Shown here: positions 46,533 to 57,404 of the stretch, in pieces
How positions within the stretch are numbered: the stretch's first letter is position 1
How the letters are laid out: every line of letters begins with the position of its first letter
Source: Malaya genurostris
Taxonomy: Eukaryota; Arthropoda; Insecta; Diptera; Culicidae
Reading direction: 5' to 3'
DNA: 64,000 bases
NCBI RefSeq assembly: GCF_030247185.1
Contig: NC_080571.1
Location: forward strand, 168,001,421-168,065,420
Made by a program: the position numbers and the translations under genes
The notes under the pieces: model-generated
Told to the model about the DNA's origin: nothing
The model's database searches: none
What the model saw: only the letters and a program-made list of their open reading frames with translations

Positions 46533-47094
46533 AAGCGGTTCATCGTCAGTATGTGAAATAACTTTTCTCTTTCGTCTGGGATTTCCTTCCGACTCCGAAT
46601 GAGTCTATTTACAACAATTTTTCTTCCATTCATTACAACCAAATCATTATTATTTTGCTGATTATTCAAAATCAACAAACTTTTCAAATTGTCCAACTTT
46701 TTGGCCGCACTGTTTTCTAAGCAGGCTATTTTGCTCTCCAGAGCATCACTGGAAGATCTGATCAGTCTATCGATTCCCTTTTCTATCGCGATATTAATGT
46801 GTGCCTCGATGCTCTCCCGCACACCAGCAAACGAATCAGTGATGGATTTGAATTTTTCCATCTCCTTCTTCATATCACTAATGAGTGAAAGAAAATCATC
46901 ACATTAGCCATCGCGGCACCTTCCGAGCAATCAGCATATTTAAACAGAAGCGCCGGTGTATCTGAAACCTTACCGGTCTTGGCTTTCGTAAACCCAGTAC
47001 AGCGCTGGTGATAGCCATTCTCGCAAACTGAACATGCAATTCTAATATCCGATATGGTTATTTTTTCATTACACTTCACATATTCACCCATCAT
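46533..47094 (-). pseudogene. CR1/Daphne-like ORF1 N-terminal part with PHD finger
   Basis: Starts at ATG 47094 (MMGEYVKCNEKITISDIRIA) and carries a PHD-type zinc motif, CSVCENGYHQRCTGF. A frame continuing from the ATSS-less linker into FHSLVI and MEKFKSITDSFAGVRESIEA follows, a region likely to form coiled coil, with DALESKIACLENSAAKKLDN. It is homologous to 43140-43503. The CCHC knuckles are not included, so the fragment ends before ORF1 is complete. Confidence 0.68.
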
Positions 47095-47339
47095 TCATGC
47101 ACAAACCAAACCGGCCGACACACATCTGAGAGAGAAATTAAAGCAAAGTGAACCATGCAAAAACAATAGACAATGCATTCAATATACCACGGTACGACGC
47201 CGCTTTGTTTGAGCGGTCGCCGCACGGCGATTATTACCACTATTTAAAGCACAAAATAGTAGTATTAACAGAACACTATCTGCTTATCTGTTTAAAGCAC
47301 AATTAGTCACTTGCTCAGTTGAAACAAATTCCACAAAAA
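47095..47339. other. unassigned spacer between CR1/Daphne ORF1 and BEL-3
   Basis: Probably the 5' UTR of the CR1/Daphne-like element. I see no motif. Confidence 0.3.
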
Positions 47340-47411
47340 ACACCTATTTCACACAAAATTTATCACAATTTGACTCAGCACTAAAGACGCACAAGTTATC
47401 ATGTTCGCCAT

Positions 47412-48338
47412 TCAATACTCGCAGTAGACGGAAGTAGACTGCGTGCCGGGTGTTCGATGATTCACTGAGATAGATTCCTGAACTCGTGTTCTGCGCTGAA
47501 GGAAATCGATTAGACAATTGTAATTCGGATTGCTCACGGTCGACGCATGATCCTCCCATGTCTTCACTGTATCGTCGTGCAAGCGGGTACAAAGAAGGTG
47601 CGCCAAAATCGTACTCCAGTGCTCGGTTGGTTCTTCCAGTTGTCGAAGAGTTTTGATGTGGCGTTTAAACTCGTCCACCAATCCGTGAAGTGCTGCAGCG
47701 GACTCGTTCTTCATCTTCGGAACATCGAATAGTGCATGTAGGTGACGCTTTTTCAGTAAATAATCGTTGGAATACCTGCTCTCCAACGTTTGCCAAGCCA
47801 ATAAATAATTTGCGGAACTAATGCCAATCGATTCTATCAACTGAGCAGCTTCCCCCTCAACAGCTGCTTTTAAATTGTGGAACTTCTGAATATCCGGAAC
47901 ATTAGAGTTGGAATGAATCAACGCCAAAAAGGTATCGTGAAACGGAAGCCATTGAATTCAGGCAACGAAATTGTTGGCAGTTTTATGCCAGAGAGAGAGA
48001 GTGGAGGAAATACGCGAAGATTGAGGCCTACGATCGTTAGGATGAGTAGACAACTTAGAAAGTAAATATGCTTTTATTTGAAAAAGTCGTGGCTCCAAAT
48101 TAGCGCCTAGCGCAGCATGCTCCGCCTTACCCTCTTGATCGGTTTCGTTGTCCTATAGTAGCGTTTGATCAGACTCCAAATTGTACCAAACGCTGGTGAT
48201 GTACTCCAGCCTCAACGGTACCTGCGATTCGTCTTTCGCAGCAACGTACTTCTCAGCAAAAATCTCTGCCCGACCCAGAGAAGCAAGCAGCGTATCTCTT
48301 TGTGACAGTAACTGGTTTCGTTGTTGATCGTCCGCCAT
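47412..48338 (-). pseudogene. BEL-3 gag, copy b
   Basis: From MADDQQRNQLLSQRDTLLAS, through a stop in the ESDQTLL region, to a long open stretch (47927-47412): IHSNSNVPDIQKFHNLKAAV, SANYLLAWQTLESRYSNDYL, AAALHGLVDEFKRHIKTLRQ and TEHWSTILAHLLCTRLHDDT. These are the DUF1759-type capsid signatures of BEL/Pao gag (Y-L-x-A-W-x-x-L and L-x-x-Q). The zinc-knuckle region is missing. Confidence 0.78.
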
Positions 48339-48382
48339 TTTGTATGACAGTGGCGCGAACGTGTCGATAAATTCAAAATAAC

Positions 48383-48444
48383 CTGCAGAACAAAAGACCA
48401 CAGTAGACCCACAGGAGAGTTTTAAAACTTGGAAAGAGGCTCAC
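48383..48444 (-). other. intron-like segment in BEL-3 leader (copy b)
   Basis: 62 nt on the minus strand with donor AAAAG|GTGAGC and acceptor TTTTGTTCTGCAG|GTT, upstream of the gag ATG. The equivalent in copy a is 43809-43872 (64 nt; AAAAAG|GTGAGC ... TTCTACAG|GTT). Length and signals fit a small insect intron. Confidence 0.45.
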
Positions 48445-48944
48445 CTTTTCCAAGGCAAAATGTGCCTTATATAATATTTCAGCCACCAGGAACTTGAATC
48501 AGTACAGGCCGTACAAACTTGAGATTTCAAAGCCTCAGTCGACTCCCGAAATCCAGTAAAATTTTCAGCAACATAATCCAGTTAGATTGAATCTGCAATG
48601 AAACGATGAGCCACAGAACAGATTTCCAATAATCAGCAGGAACCACAGCAGCAGTAGCGTACAAAATGGCGTGTGGCAAATCGTATTCACCACGGCTACG
48701 GACGCTACAACAGCCACAGCGGTCACCAAAGTAGCCAAAGGAGTAGAAGATAATGGAAAGCAAATTGCCACGAACAAACAACTGCACTGATAAAACTCAC
48801 AACTGGATTAACTTTGGCGGAATCTTGCCAATAAAACACTACACTATATTAACGTTTGAGTCACTTTATTTACTGACTATTGCTAGCGTATTTCACTTCT
48901 GCTGCTCGGCACACTTCGGACTCCATGACAGATAAAAAACAGTC

Positions 48945-51145
48945 CGATTCTAATGCAGCGAATATAGATTCGGACCACTACTTGGTGGCTGTATGCATGC
49001 GCTCAAAACTTTCGACGGTGGCTACCAAACGTCGAAACCGAACGTCGCGGTTTAACATCGCGCGGCTCCGGGATGCTGGAGTAGCCCAAGATTACGAGCA
49101 GCAGTTGGTAGTGGCACTACCAACGGAAGAGCAGCTTGGTGCATCTACTCTCGAAGATGGCTGGAGAGACATCCATTCTGCCATAGTAGCACTGCATCAG
49201 CAACGCTAGGTACGGCGGCTCCGAACCTAAGGAACGACTGGTTCGAAGACGAATGTGAACAGTTAGTGGCCGAGAAGAATACAGCTTGGGCGAGCAAGCT
49301 GCAACACCGGACGAGAACAAACGAGGAGCGATACAGACAGGCGCAGAACAGACTAAACTCGGTATCCCGTAGAAAAAAAGCGCAAACAGGAGGACCGAGA
49401 TCGCGAAGCGATGGAACAGCTGTTCCGTGCTAATGACACAAGGAAGTTCTACGAGAAGGTGAACCGTTCGCGCAGAGGCCATGTGCCACAGGCCGATATG
49501 TGCAAGGACGCCAACGGAGATCTTCTCACGATCGACTGTGAGATGATCGAGAGGTGGCGGCAGTGTTTCGACGAGCACCTCAATGGCGATGTGGCGGAAT
49601 ACGAAAGTAGCGGCGCGGTAACGAACTTGGGAACGCGTGCGGAGGACGATAGACTGCGGGTCCCAGACCTCTAAGAAGTCGAGGAGGAGGTAAGCCGGTT
49701 GAAAAATAACAAGGTCCCTAGCGTTGACTAACTACCAAGCGAGCTACTAAAACACGATGGTAATGCACTAGCACTGGGTCGTTACCAAGATCTGGGAGGA
49801 CGAGATTTTACCGGAGGAATGGATGGAAGGAATCGTGTGTCCCATCTATAAAAAGGGCGGTAAGCCGGATTGCTGCAATTACCGCGCGATAACTCTGCTG
49901 AACGCCGCCTACAAGGTACTCTCCCAAATCTTATGCCGTCGACTTTCACCGATTACAAACGAATTCGTGGGACAATATCAGGCAGGAATTATGGGCGAAC
50001 GCGCTACCACGGACCAAGTGTTCGCCATCCGCCAGGTGTTGCAAAAGTGCCGCGAATACAATGTGCCCACACATCACTTATTCATCGTTTTCAAATCAGC
50101 CTACGACACAATCGATCGAGAACAGCTATGGAAAATCATGCACGACTAAGGATTCCCGGACAAACTGATACGATTGGTCAAGGCTACGATGTAATGTGCG
50201 TTGTTCGAGTATCGGGGATAAACTGGAGTCCCTTCGAAACTCGCAGAGGGCTACGGCAAGGTGATGGCCTTTCGTGTCTGCTATTCAACATTGCTTTGGA
50301 GGGTGTGATAAGAAGAGCAAGGATAGACACGAGTGGCACGATTTTCAGAAAGTCCGTCCAGCTACTTGGTTTCGCTGATGATATTGATATTATAGCACGC
50401 AACTTTGAGAAGATGGAAGATACGTACATCGGACTAAAAGCTGAGGCCAAGCGGATCGGACTAGACATCAATGTGTCAAAGACACAGTATATGAAAGGCA
50501 GGGGCTCGAGAGAAGATAACGTCAGCCACCCATTACGAGTTCTGATTGGTGGTGATGAAATCGAAATGGTCGACGAGTTCGTGTAATTGGGCTCACTCGT
50601 GACTGCCGATAATGACACCAGCAGAGAAATTCAAATACGCATATTGTCAGGAAATCGTGCTTACTTTGGACTGTGCAGGACGCTTCTATCTACAAAACGC
50701 TGATTAGACCGGTTATCCTTTACGGGCACGAGTCCTGGACAATGCTTGCGAAGGATCAACGCGCACTAGGTGTTTTTGAACGGAAGGTGTTGCGAACCAT
50801 CTTCGCCGAAGTCGGATGGAAGACGGTACGTCAAGAAGGCGAATGAACCATGAACTGCATCAGTTGCTGGGAGGACGTTGGTCCAAACGGCCAAGGTCGG
50901 GCGGTTACGTGAACCGGGCATGTTGTTAGAATGTCGGAGAACAACCCGGTTAAAATGATTCTTGATAATGATCCGACCGGTATAAGAAGAAGAGGCGCGC
51001 AGCGTGCAAGATGGACCGATCAAATTGAGGACGACCTGCGGACCCTTCGCAGCTACCGAGGCTGGCGGCGAGCAGCCATGAACCGAGTTTAATGGAGACG
51101 CCTCCTGTATACAGCAGAGACCCGTGTGGTCTACTACTGAAAGAG
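48945..51145 (+). pseudogene. RTE (JAM1-like) non-LTR ORF2, 5'-truncated and broken
   Basis: Begins in the last endonuclease block, NIDSDHYLVAVCMRSKL. RT pieces follow: RANDTRKFYEKVNRSRRGHV, PIYKKGGKPDCCNYRAITLL, YQAGIMGERATTDQVFAIRQ, HLFIVFKSAYDTIDREQLW (first Asp lost: IVFKSAYD), RRGLRQGDGLSCLLFNIALE and LLGFADDIDIIARNFEKMED. The C-terminal segment, with YGHESWTML- and RRGAQRARW-like remnants, is characteristic of RTE elements of mosquitoes. There are several frameshifts (49210, 49675, 49800-50150, 50586). Higher G+C than its neighbours suggests a younger or different source. Confidence 0.75.
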
Positions 51146-51904
51146 TAAGGGTAAGTACAACACACTACAACATACACTATCCAATAATAGTGTTAGGAAG
51201 CCGATTCGATGACATTTGAATGATTACACTACGTTGCATAATTCAACCAAAAGGTGGGTAATATAGCATGATAATATTGACCCGACAAACCCTTCGAAAT
51301 TCTGTTTCCCATACTCCAACATTCACACGAACTCTAACCAATCCTTTTTTATCACAGATCATACACTAAAACCGAACATGCACAAAAATCCATAACACCA
51401 ATCCTTACATCCTTTATCCTTCAAGCAAGTCATTAATCGGAGTTGTTGCACAGCTGATCAGTTCCGAAGCGCCAACGTGATACGCGATAACCGATCGTGA
51501 CTAGCGGGTTCAGCAAAGTGGCAATCACGACAAGCGGTCGAAACTTGACTATAACACGGAAAAGTTGATTTATTCGCGCGAGGGTGTTCTGAATTTCAGA
51601 CCTGCAGTTTTGTTTTGTTATCTGTGTTCTCATCTCACTAGAAGAAAACATGTTAATCAATTAGCTTTTGTTGTAGGTAAATAAATGTAAAAGCAGAACG
51701 AAAAGTGTAAAAGTTCCGGTATTAAATTGATCCAAAAATTTGTTCAAGAGTGTAGCCAGTTAATTGAGAAGAAATAGAAATAAATGAACGTTCTAAAGAA
51801 TAAATTTATTATTTTCTGACTATGGAAAAGAGAACATCCTTCAATCCTCGACGCACGGCGCTCGGGCTGCGCGGCAATATAGGCTATTAGGATAAATAGG
51901 CTAT
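51146..51904. other. unassigned spacer
   Basis: No domain-bearing frame. The stretch 51430-51640 is locally GC-richer, with GATCAGTTCCGAAGCGCC, and could be an LTR or leader piece, but no partner was found. Confidence 0.3.
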
Positions 51905-53135
51905 ACACATGTGAAAAATACATGCGCTTCTTCGATAAAAGGTTGTGCAAATAATTATTTAAAACCGCTGGAAGTCAATGTTAGCGAAGCTTGTTGTTGT
52001 TTTTGAGCGAAGGCAATTTGGATGTGTCGCCCAAGTATGAAGACGTGGAAGAGTAATTTTTTCGAAAAACTTTCTGATGCAGGACAACATTGCAATGGGT
52101 CTATATGAGTTGTGATTGGAAGCTGGTTTCCCCGGTTTTTGATTGGCGATAACTTTCACTTGCCTCCAGTCAGGTGGAACAATATTCTGCCCATAAAACT
52201 TGTTTGACAATTTCAACAATCTTTTTGCGAGGTCAGTCAAATTCTTCACCAAGTTGAATTTAATTCTATCCAATCCAGGCGCGTTATTGTTACAAGAGAA
52301 GTGTGCTATAAAAAATTCCATCATTGAAAAGGGGCTATCAATGGAATCATTTTTTGCAGTAGACTCCCGAATAATGCTCTGTGTAGAAACAGAATCTGAA
52401 CGAACTTTCCTAGCAAAGTCAAATATCCATCGGTTCGAGTATTCCTCACTATCTTTTCTCACGTTACGATTCCTCATTCGTCTGGCCGTGTTCCTAAGAG
52501 TGCTTATTTAGGTTTCTCTAGAAAAACCTTCGCCAAAAAATATGTTCAATAGCTGCATTTTTTGGCCCGAAGTATGCTATTGTACTTGGTTTCTAAATCC
52601 GCGAATTTTTCAAAATTCTGAGGAGTTCCTCCTTCCCGTTTTAGACACGTCGTGGAAGCATTTTGTTTTGCGAGTTTAGCCTCTGAGCGCTCTTTGTCCC
52701 ACCAGGGGATGGGAGGCCTTCTGTTAGTCGTCGGACCAGGAAAACGTTTAGTTTGGGATTGTTCTGCGGCCTCCAGGAAGTCATATTCTTCAAGTGGAGG
52801 GAGCTCTTCCATTCAATTTAAAATACTAGAAAAGCTATATTGGTATTTAATCCAGTCAATATGTTTTATCACATCATATGGAATATGACCTGAATTAACA
52901 ATGCATTTGTTACTGCTAATTAAAACGATGATTGGTAAATGATCGCTACCGTGTAAATCAGGATATATTTTCCGGTACAATCTAGTCGAATTGAAGTTGA
53001 GCAAAGAGATAAATCTAATGCACTTTTTTTTCGGATCCGTGTCATGCTACCCTTATTTATTACTGTCATGTTGAAATTGCAAAAATTGTCGCCGTTATCA
53101 TTGTAAACGGAACCCCACATAATTACGTGCGAATT
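51905..53135 (-). pseudogene. I-clade copy C, ORF2 part (endonuclease end to RT)
   Basis: Homologous to 4583-6170 of copy A: the endonuclease end (AFDLSLCSTS-type blocks in frame 53243-52920, DLHGSDHLPIIVL), linker (EYDFLEAAEQSQTKRFPGP, KYNSILRAKKCSY) and RT N-terminal half (NNNAPGLDRIKFNLVKNLTD, QVKVIANQKPGKPASNHNSY, RPIAMLSCIRKFFEK). It ends in the fingers/palm region, before the catalytic FADD box. Its right edge is cut by the BEL-2 LTR. The 5' part of the same element continues at 62346. Confidence 0.75.
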
Positions 53136-53402
53136 GAATCGACGACGATCAGTAAGAGCAGCGATAACTGTGACTTTGTGACGTACGGGATGTATGTGGT
53201 GGATTTTCGGCGCCGTGAAAATTCTGTACTGGGCTGAATTCACAACACTTTTACTCTACCTTAATCTTAACTTTCTAAACTTTTACATAATAAAAATATA
53301 TATCTGGCACTGACGTCTAGTAACACAGTCGGACTAATAAAAAACCTGTCTCTTTTGCTGCACAGCCCTTTTTATAGTTGCTCAATCGGAAACAAGTGCA
53401 GC
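53136..53402 (-). repeat. BEL-2 3' LTR piece (R/U5 side)
   Basis: Matches 62053-62345 over its whole length. On the minus strand it has TATAAAAAG (53368-53376), then GCTGTGCAGC, GTGTTACTAGACGTCAGTG and an end at GATCGTCG. The inner (U3) boundary is not defined; the LTR may extend further right into the tandem repeats. Confidence 0.65.
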
Positions 53403-53715
53403 GTCCTTAGCAAATTTGCTGTATTGCTGGTTTGCATTGGCGCAGCAGTTTTTGTTTACGCGCTCTTGGAATGTGCTCGGGGTTGCTGAGGTGTTTTTTG
53501 TTTACGCGACACTGAGGTGCTCTGCGTAAACAAAGAAATTTCACGGACAACCGCGGTAACGTTCACGATGGTCTCGGGTTTAGGCCGAACAGCTAGTGAA
53601 ATGTTAGGAACATAAAAACCACTAGTCGGGAAGAGTTAGGAGGTAGTTCAGTCTCAGAGTGCGCGGAAAATATCCGTTAGTCTCGGGCGTCGGCCCGTAG
53701 ACAAGTTAGTAGAGA
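53403..53715. other. unassigned GC-richer region, possibly LTR U3
   Basis: Contains repeated TTTGTTTACGCG-like stretches and GTCTCGGGCGTCGGCC. There is no gene. It could be U3 of the BEL-2 3' LTR or part of another LTR. Confidence 0.3.
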
Positions 53716-53803
53716 GTTCAGTTAAGTTGAGTTCAGTTAAGTTGAGTTCAGTTAAGTTGAGTTCAGTTAAGTTGAGTTCAGTTCAGTTGAGTTCAGTTCA
53801 GTA
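53716..53803. repeat. 15-bp tandem repeat GTTGAGTTCAGTTAA
   Basis: Five to six copies, the last ones changed to GTTGAGTTCAGTTCA, leading without a break into the 60-bp array. The longer unit appears to have grown out of the same GAGTTCAG core. Confidence 0.85.
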
Positions 53804-54170
53804 GAGTTCAGCTCGGTTCAGCACAGACCAGACTCAATTTCTGAAGAATTAAGTGAAAAGTTAGAGTTCAGCTCGGTTCAGCACAGACCAGACTCAATTT
53901 CTGAAGAATTAAGTGAAAAGTTGGAGTTCAGCTCGGTTCAGCACAGACCAGACTCAATTTCTGAAGAATTAAGTGAAAAGTTAGAGTTCAGCTCGGTTCA
54001 GCACAGACCAGACTCAATTTCTGAAGAATTAAGTGAAAAGTTAGAGTTCAGCTCGGTTCAGCACAGACCAAACTCAATTTCTGAAGAATTAAGTGAAAAG
54101 TTAGAGTTCAGCTCGGTTCAGCACAGACCAAACTCAATTTCTGAAGAATTAAGTGCAAAGTTAAGTCTAG
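53804..54170. repeat. 60-bp tandem repeat, six copies
   Basis: Unit starts GAGTTCAGCTCGGTTCAGCA and contains CAATTTCTGAAGAATTAAGT. The period is exactly 60, with only a few substitutions (GACTC to AACTC in the last two, AAAAG to CAAAG in the last). One plus-strand frame is open through all copies, giving a 20-residue repeat (EFSSVQHRP, SISEELSEKL), but no credible start precedes the array. Confidence 0.95.
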
Positions 54171-55055
54171 TTCGGAGTGTAATACAGTAAGCCGTAGGAG
54201 TATGCATAGTGTGCATTGTGAGGGTCAAGTATCAAGTGACCTCAAAATCAAGCAAGAAATAATGTTTTCGGAAGGCATCTAAAGAAGTGAAAATTGCTGT
54301 AATGAATAGAGATTTAACAGATTCATGTGTAGTGTTTGAGATCACCATGAAGTGTTGTGAATAGATTTTCAAACTAGTGGAGTATGCACTAGATTGTACT
54401 GCAGTAGGACATACGTTCATATGTGCGTAAACTTAATGATATGCCGAACTTAGTGAGACTGCGTGAAGCGTTAGCCTTATTAACAATCGTTATTGTTCGT
54501 TGTTAGATTGTGGGAAAGAACTCCCAAAACAGCCTAATCCTGCACTATTGAGAATAAGTAGCTGTTAAGTGAAAAGCATAAAAAGATAAACTATAAACTC
54601 AGAAAAAAGGTGAATTTCGTGGTATTACTCCGTATAGAACTAAAAGAAACGTCATCTTCGTTATTCTGCCACCCGCCACCGCTCGGCCGGGAGCCTACAC
54701 AAGTAGTCCCGGAAACAACATTCAATCCAAAATTGCGTATTGATGAAACTGGATCGATGAAAGAATAATTTATTCGCGAGTAAAAGCAGCGATGACATCT
54801 AGAAGGCGCTAGGTTTTTCTTCGTTTACGAACATCCTGACCTCTTCAGAAATCACGTTTTGAACATCCCGAACCTCATCGTACTGATAGTCGACTAAACA
54901 GCTGGTTTGTCCCTCGGTTTGATATCGATGATCATCTGACGTTGTGATGTTTACATTCGACTGTCAATGGCTGTTGGGAATCCGATTGTTGCTGCTGGTG
55001 ATAATTGTGACAATATCTGGCAAATGAAAAAGACCCGGTAGCGGGTCCAAAGAAA
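54171..55055. other. unassigned region between tandem repeats and BEL-2 pol
   Basis: Includes a GC-rich stretch near 54665-54720 ending CCCGGAAACAACA, which could be an LTR end, and a hairpin GACCCGGTAGCGGGTC at 55031. There is no gene. Confidence 0.3.
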
Positions 55056-56255
55056 TTAGGAAGTATTGGACAGGTGCTCACCGTGTCCGTTTTTAACAGG
55101 GCATTGTATGTTTACTTCAGGTACGTTCTCAGCTGCAGCAAAGTCATCCGATGACACGACAGGGAGTAAACAAAGTTTTGCTACTGGCCGGGTGATTTTT
55201 TCTTGTGGCGTTTGAAGAGTGATCACTCTGGTTATACCATCAGGACCAGGATGCAGTTCAATTATCCTTGCAGTAGGCCATCGCATGGGAGCTAAATTGT
55301 CTTCTTTGATGATCACTAACTGGTTTTCCGAAAGCTGCACTGGTGGTTTACACCATTTGGTTCTTGCTTGAAGGGTCGAAAGATATTCAATGTGCCATCG
55401 TTTTCAGATATCTTGCAGTATTTTTTGTGTCTGCTGCCACTGGCGTAAGCGGTTCAATGGTACTGCAGAGTAGTCATAATCAGGAATTGATTTCAGTCTA
55501 GCTGACCTCGTCAAGAAATGCCATGGTGTTAACGGGTTGTTGTCTGATGGGTCGTCAGTAAGAGGAACGATTGGTCCCGAGTTCAGACAAGATTTTATTT
55601 GTGTCAAAAATGTTTCCATGTCGTCGTGAGCCAATATGTGATTTCCTAACACTCGGATGAAGTGTTTCTGTGCCGATTGGATAGCGGCCTCCCACAAGCC
55701 ACCGAAGTGTGACGCCTTAGGTGGATTGAAGTGCCACTTGATAATGATGATTTGATGTTTCGCGTCGTAGGATTGATGAGATTGATTTAGTCTTCCTCCA
55801 ATTCGTATCAGGCCTTCAGGCGATAACATTGGATGAAACCATTTGATTCGAGATTTCGCAGTGACAGGCTTCATTTGCTCGAGCGATTTCCATTCGTCTA
55901 CAAATGTTTGCTTCTGGACGAGTTTTATCAATCTGGTTTCCGCTTCTCTTGTTTTGTCTACAGAAATGCCAATGAATTTCGAATGAGCCGTTGTGTTATG
56001 CTGACAGTTTCGAGCAAATCTGAGATAGAATGCAATTACCCTCAACATGCGCTGGTAATTTGAAACTAGTTCATCGATGAATGATGACTCGCTTGCCATT
56101 GGTGTTCCCGCACAATTGATGTTTCGTGATTCACGTGATACATCAGGGTTTTCGATGACAAATGAAGTTTGCGCGGGCCATTCGGTTTCTTTGAGAAGCA
56201 GCCATGCTGGTCCATGCCACCAAAGGTCACATTGTAGTAGCATATCCGCGGACAT
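55056..56255 (-). pseudogene. BEL-2 integrase and DUF5641 domain
   Basis: Reads NYQRMLRVIAFYLRFARNCQ (linker), LIRIGGRLNQSHQSYDAKHQ, then a jump to WHFNPPKASHFGGLWEAAIQ (third catalytic residue, Glu) and KSCLNSGPIVPLTDDPSD. The C-terminus, ENQLVIIKEDNLAPMRWPTA and TLQTPQEKITRPVAKLCLLP, is DUF5641. The HHCC finger and the first two catalytic Asp blocks are deleted between IIIK and WHFNPP, so this is an internally deleted, inactive integrase. Confidence 0.8.
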
Positions 56256-56890
56256 GCCTCGTGAAATGTGGTCTGCGGGATTTTCCTTCCCTGCTACATG
56301 TCGCTAGGTACAATTGGAAGTCGTTTGTTGGATTGTAAACACTCGATTAGCTACAAATGTGGTCAACGTTTCGGGTGGTAATTTAAGCCAACAAAGTACT
56401 GTCGTGGAATCTACCCAGAAATAGGTTTGAACAGGAAGCTGTAATGACGAGTTAATCTTTTCATACAGCTGAGTCGCTAGTAATGCTCCGCACAGTTCGA
56501 ACCGAGGAATAGTTTGCTGTTTTAGTGGAGCTATCTTAGATTTTGTTGTTAGCAATGCCACCTTGACTGCGTTTTCTTTGTTGGTAGAGCGCACATATAC
56601 GCATGCTCCATAAGCATGCTCCGATGCATCACTGAAGAAATGTAGTTATATTGTAGTTGGATTTGCACACAACACACAGCGCTCGATGTACAGTTCGTTC
56701 AAGCGAGGCAGCTGAGAATGATAGTTGGTCCAACGTTCAATCACCGAAGTCGGAAGCACTTGATCCCAACCCCAAAGACGTCCGTTATCATTTTTCATCA
56801 TCCATAGAGATTGCATGAAAAGTTTCGTTGTTGTGTTTTGATACACTGATTCAAGTGTTTTGATACACTGATTCAAATTTAGGTCGACGG
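56256..56890 (-). pseudogene. BEL-2 RNase H region
   Basis: Fragments: YIERCVLCANPTTI, KVALLTTKSKIAPLKQQTIP, RFELCGALLATQLYEKINSS (helix with Glu) and VQTYFWVDSTTVLCWLKLPP (Asp), then VANRVFTIQ and, after a shift, GKENPADHISRGMSA-like remnants. The first Asp block is in another frame near 56640 (FSDASEHAYGACVY). A short direct repeat (TGTTTTGATACACTGATTCAA) at 56836-56876 marks a slippage. Confidence 0.72.
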
Positions 56891-57389
56891 ATAAGCACGA
56901 TTTTCTTCGGGGATTTCTTCCATAACAGTTTCTTCATTGGAAGCCCATTTACGTAGCTCGAAGCCGCCTTTGGCTAATAAACCTTCCAGTTGCCTTTGCA
57001 ACGTTTTCGCGTGATCGATATTCGACGCGCCTGTGAATAAGTCGTCGACGTTTCAGCGGTTTCGGGAAAGTTGGTTCTTTCATCATTGGCCAATTGTTTT
57101 AACACTCGTGTGGCTAAGAACGGCGCACACGCAGTACCGTACGTAACGGTTTTCAGATCGAAGGTGTTGAGACGAGCGTCGCTGGAATCTCTCCAAATGA
57201 TACGTTGAAGTGGGGTATCCCTTTCATGAAGCAATATCTGCCGATACATTTGCTTAATGTCTGCGATAAGCATCACAGGATGTTTGCAAGAGCGCAAAAT
57301 AATTGACCTTAAATCCTCCTGCACGATAGGGCCTACCAAAAGAGCGTCGTTCAAGGACGGCCCGTTAGCTGATTTGCTAACTCTCTATT
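56891..57389 (-). pseudogene. BEL-2 reverse transcriptase, N-terminus lost
   Basis: Reads LNDALLVGPIVQEDLRSIIL, MLIADIKQMYRQILLHERDT (first catalytic Asp), TVTYGTACAPFLATRVLKQL, then ETAE with the F-x-DD region frameshifted near 57035-57055 (VDDLFTGASNI) and AKGGFELRKWASNEE in the last frame. The part before PSLNDALL is missing; the Transib-like element begins 16 bp upstream. Confidence 0.78.
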
Positions 57390-57404
57390 CAAATTTAACC
57401 GTCG

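Larger units (their letters stand above)
47340..48910 (-). mobile_element. BEL/Pao element 3, copy b (leader and gag only)
   Basis: Minus strand: leader (about 48910-48340) with an intron-like segment at 48383-48444, then gag to 47412. No protease, RT or LTR pair follows; it is cut near 47340. The leader from 48090 to about 48705 is shared with copy a (43504-44132). Confidence 0.68.

Noticed and set aside
53804..54170. CRISPR array
   Set aside because: Units are contiguous 60-bp copies with no unique spacers, and the context is a eukaryotic LTR element.
53921..54190. A gene for a 20-residue-repeat protein
   Set aside because: The ATG arises from one substitution inside a repeat (TTGGAG after a unit), there is no upstream start or promoter, and the frame is open only because the period is a multiple of three.
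54665..54720. Clear LTR end of a separate retroelement
   Set aside because: The ACA-ending GC-rich stretch is suggestive, but no matching start, target duplication or partner LTR could be found.
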